A stretch of DNA of 42,612 bases from VBAS01 sp035318985 (GTDB taxonomy: Bacteria > Bacteroidota > Bacteroidia > Chitinophagales > Chitinophagaceae), in the NCBI GenBank assembly GCA_035318985.1, contig DATHDP010000114.1, positions 1 through 42,612 of the forward strand, written 5' to 3'. Both the position numbers and the translations under genes were made by a program. The notes beneath the pieces were generated by a model. The model was given only the letters and a program-made list of their open reading frames with translations, was not told the origin of the DNA and ran no database searches. Positions 41,675 through 42,612 of the stretch are shown here, in pieces (position 1 is the first letter of the stretch; every line of letters starts with the position of its first letter).

Positions 41675-42612
41675 AGAGTGCGACGCAACATCACCTTAAT
41701 AGTAGTACTAAAGTTGGGTACATAATAATACTTCCAATAATCATGTTGGTCAGTTTGCTTTTTTCGTGTAATGAAAAAAAGGAAGAAGTACAAGCAATGT
41801 TTGAAGTCCTGGATGGTAAAACAACTGGGGTAGATTTTGCAAACAAGCTGACGGCTACACCGCAATTCAATATGTTCAAGTACATGTATTTTTATAACGG
41901 CGCCGGAGTAGGTGTTGGAGATTTTAATAATGATGGATTGATTGATATCTTCTTTTCATCGAACCAGGGCGAGAATAAGATTTATCTGAATGAAGGGGGA
42001 ATGAAGTTTAAAGATGTGACTAAAGAAGCTAGGATACCACAAGATGGCGGATGGAGCACCGGGGTTTCTGTCGTTGATATTAATAATGATGGCTTGCTTG
42101 ATATTTATGTTTGTCGTGTCGGTAAATATGAAACATTGCAAAGCAAGAATCAATTTTTGATCTGTAAAGGAAAAGATGCGAATGGTGTGCCTTATTATGA
42201 AGACGAAGCCGGGAAGTTGGGTCTTGACTTCAGCGGCTTTAGTACCCAGGCGGCTTTCTTAGATTATGACCTTGATGGGGATCTGGATTTTTTCTTAATG
42301 AATCATTCACTCCGCTTTAATGGAACTTTTAATGAACGTTCTTCTTATCTGAATACATTTGATACACTCGCTGCTGATTATCTTTTTAGAAATGAATCCC
42401 TCTCTGGAGGGGGCAAGGGGGAGGTAAAATTTGTTGATGTATCTGCGACAGCCGGAATTAACAGGTCAATTATCGGGTATGGTTTAGGACTTTCTGTTGC
42501 TGATATAAATCTTGACGGATATCCTGATCTGTATATCGGAAACGATTTTCATGAAAACGATTATCTCTACATTAATCAGAAGAATGGAACTTTCAGAGAT
42601 GAATTGGAATCG
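41671..42612 (+). CDS. Second VCBS/FG-GAP lipoprotein, 5' part only
   Basis: This frame of 314 codons is cut off by the window end and is paralogous to the previous gene over its whole visible length (VDFANKLTATPQFNMFKYMYFYNGAGVGVGDFNNDGLIDIFFSSN). Visible calcium-loop motifs are DFNNDGLID, DINNDGLLD, DYDLDGDLD and DINLDGYPD. The lipobox is LLFSC with Cys33, later than usual because of a polar N-terminal extension (MKSATQHHLNSSTKVGY) that begins inside an 18-nt repeat. The start overlaps the upstream stop (ATGA), so the genes are coupled. Around codons 243-251 a C/G-rich repeat is inserted in frame (SLSGGGKGE). Confidence 0.9.
   Translation, partial: MKSATQHHLNSSTKVGYIIILPIIMLVSLLFSCNEKKEEVQAMFEVLDGKTTGVDFANKLTATPQFNMFKYMYFYNGAGVGVGDFNNDGLIDIFFSSNQGENKIYLNEGGMKFKDVTKEARIPQDGGWSTGVSVVDINNDGLLDIYVCRVGKYETLQSKNQFLICKGKDANGVPYYEDEAGKLGLDFSGFSTQAAFLDYDLDGDLDFFLMNHSLRFNGTFNERSSYLNTFDTLAADYLFRNESLSGGGKGEVKFVDVSATAGINRSIIGYGLGLSVADINLDGYPDLYIGNDFHENDYLYINQKNGTFRDELES
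41672..41689 (+). repeat. 18-nt exact repeat, copy 2, at gene start
   Basis: This is identical to 5838-5855. It starts inside the ATGA overlap, so it supplies the stop of one VCBS gene and codons 2-6 (KSATQ) of the next. Confidence 0.5.
42397..42425. repeat. C/G-rich palindromic element inside a coding sequence, copy 3
   Basis: The element tccctctctggagggggcaa, continuing as gggggaggt, matches the layout of the element at 5941 (CCC-core-GGGGG-spacer-GGGGG). It is read in frame as SLSGGGKGE. The upstream paralogue lacks these residues: its matching segment runs LLRNDGGHFKDVS, whereas this one runs LFRNE-insert-VKFVDVS. Confidence 0.6.

Noticed and set aside
1..42612. CRISPR array, prophage, insertion sequence, tRNA or rRNA
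   Set aside because: No regularly spaced repeats, no transposase or phage genes, and no cloverleaf-like or rRNA sequence were recognised on either strand.

Overview
The window (about 42.6 kb, AT-rich) looks like chromosome of a Bacteroidota bacterium, most likely family Chitinophagaceae. The reasons are SusC/SusD genes, type IX secretion C-terminal sorting domains, Bacteroidota-type promoters (TTTG or TTG, about 20 nt, then TAnnTTTG), lipoproteins with an S-C lipobox, a NrtR/Nudix regulator and FG-GAP/VCBS surface lipoproteins. No rRNA, tRNA, CRISPR array, prophage or insertion sequence was recognised.

Layout. 1-5.7 kb: the 5' part of obg (leaving the window at its left end), a GlxA-type AraC regulator divergent from an operon of two tandem SRPBCC/AHSA1 paralogues plus a DinB protein, a short MutS-like ATPase, a small lipoprotein, and a small membrane protein whose flanks look cassette-like. 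5.7-7.3 kb: a repeat-bearing intergenic stretch, a terminator and a T9SS-secreted protein. 7.3-21 kb: a phenylacetate (paa) catabolic region on the minus strand in three blocks. These are apbE / SUMF1-like / Gfo-Idh / paaG / paaI / membrane protein / paaY; then paaA-paaB-paaC-CPBP protease-paaD followed by a DsrE-like secreted protein; then a TetR regulator with paaE. Phenylacetyl-CoA is epoxidised by PaaABC(D)E, isomerised by PaaG, and rescued or hydrolysed by PaaI and PaaY. The ligase PaaK, ring-opening PaaZ and the beta-oxidation genes are not in this window. A TIM-barrel sugar isomerase-like protein diverges from apbE.

21-29.7 kb: a PfkB kinase, a lamin-tail-domain secreted protein, asd (aspartate-semialdehyde dehydrogenase) with an apparent leader-peptide attenuator, two lipoproteins (one a GH16 glucanase), a DUF2461 protein and ligA. 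29.7-42.6 kb: a glycan-utilisation-like region with a T9SS-secreted GH13 amylase-family protein, a Nudix-fold regulator with a degenerate catalytic box, SusC, SusD, and two consecutive translationally coupled VCBS/FG-GAP lipoproteins, the second cut by the window end.

The observation judged most worth checking is the asd leader. A Bacteroidota promoter is followed by a 14-codon peptide with 5 Lys and 3 Thr codons, then a segment able to form an antiterminator with the 5' arm of a strong terminator about 30 nt before asd. That is the logic of classical ribosome-mediated attenuation by aspartate-family amino acids. Also notable are short dispersed repeats lying inside or at the edges of coding sequences (paaE linker, second VCBS lipoprotein), and a CPBP protease gene embedded in the paaABCD operon.
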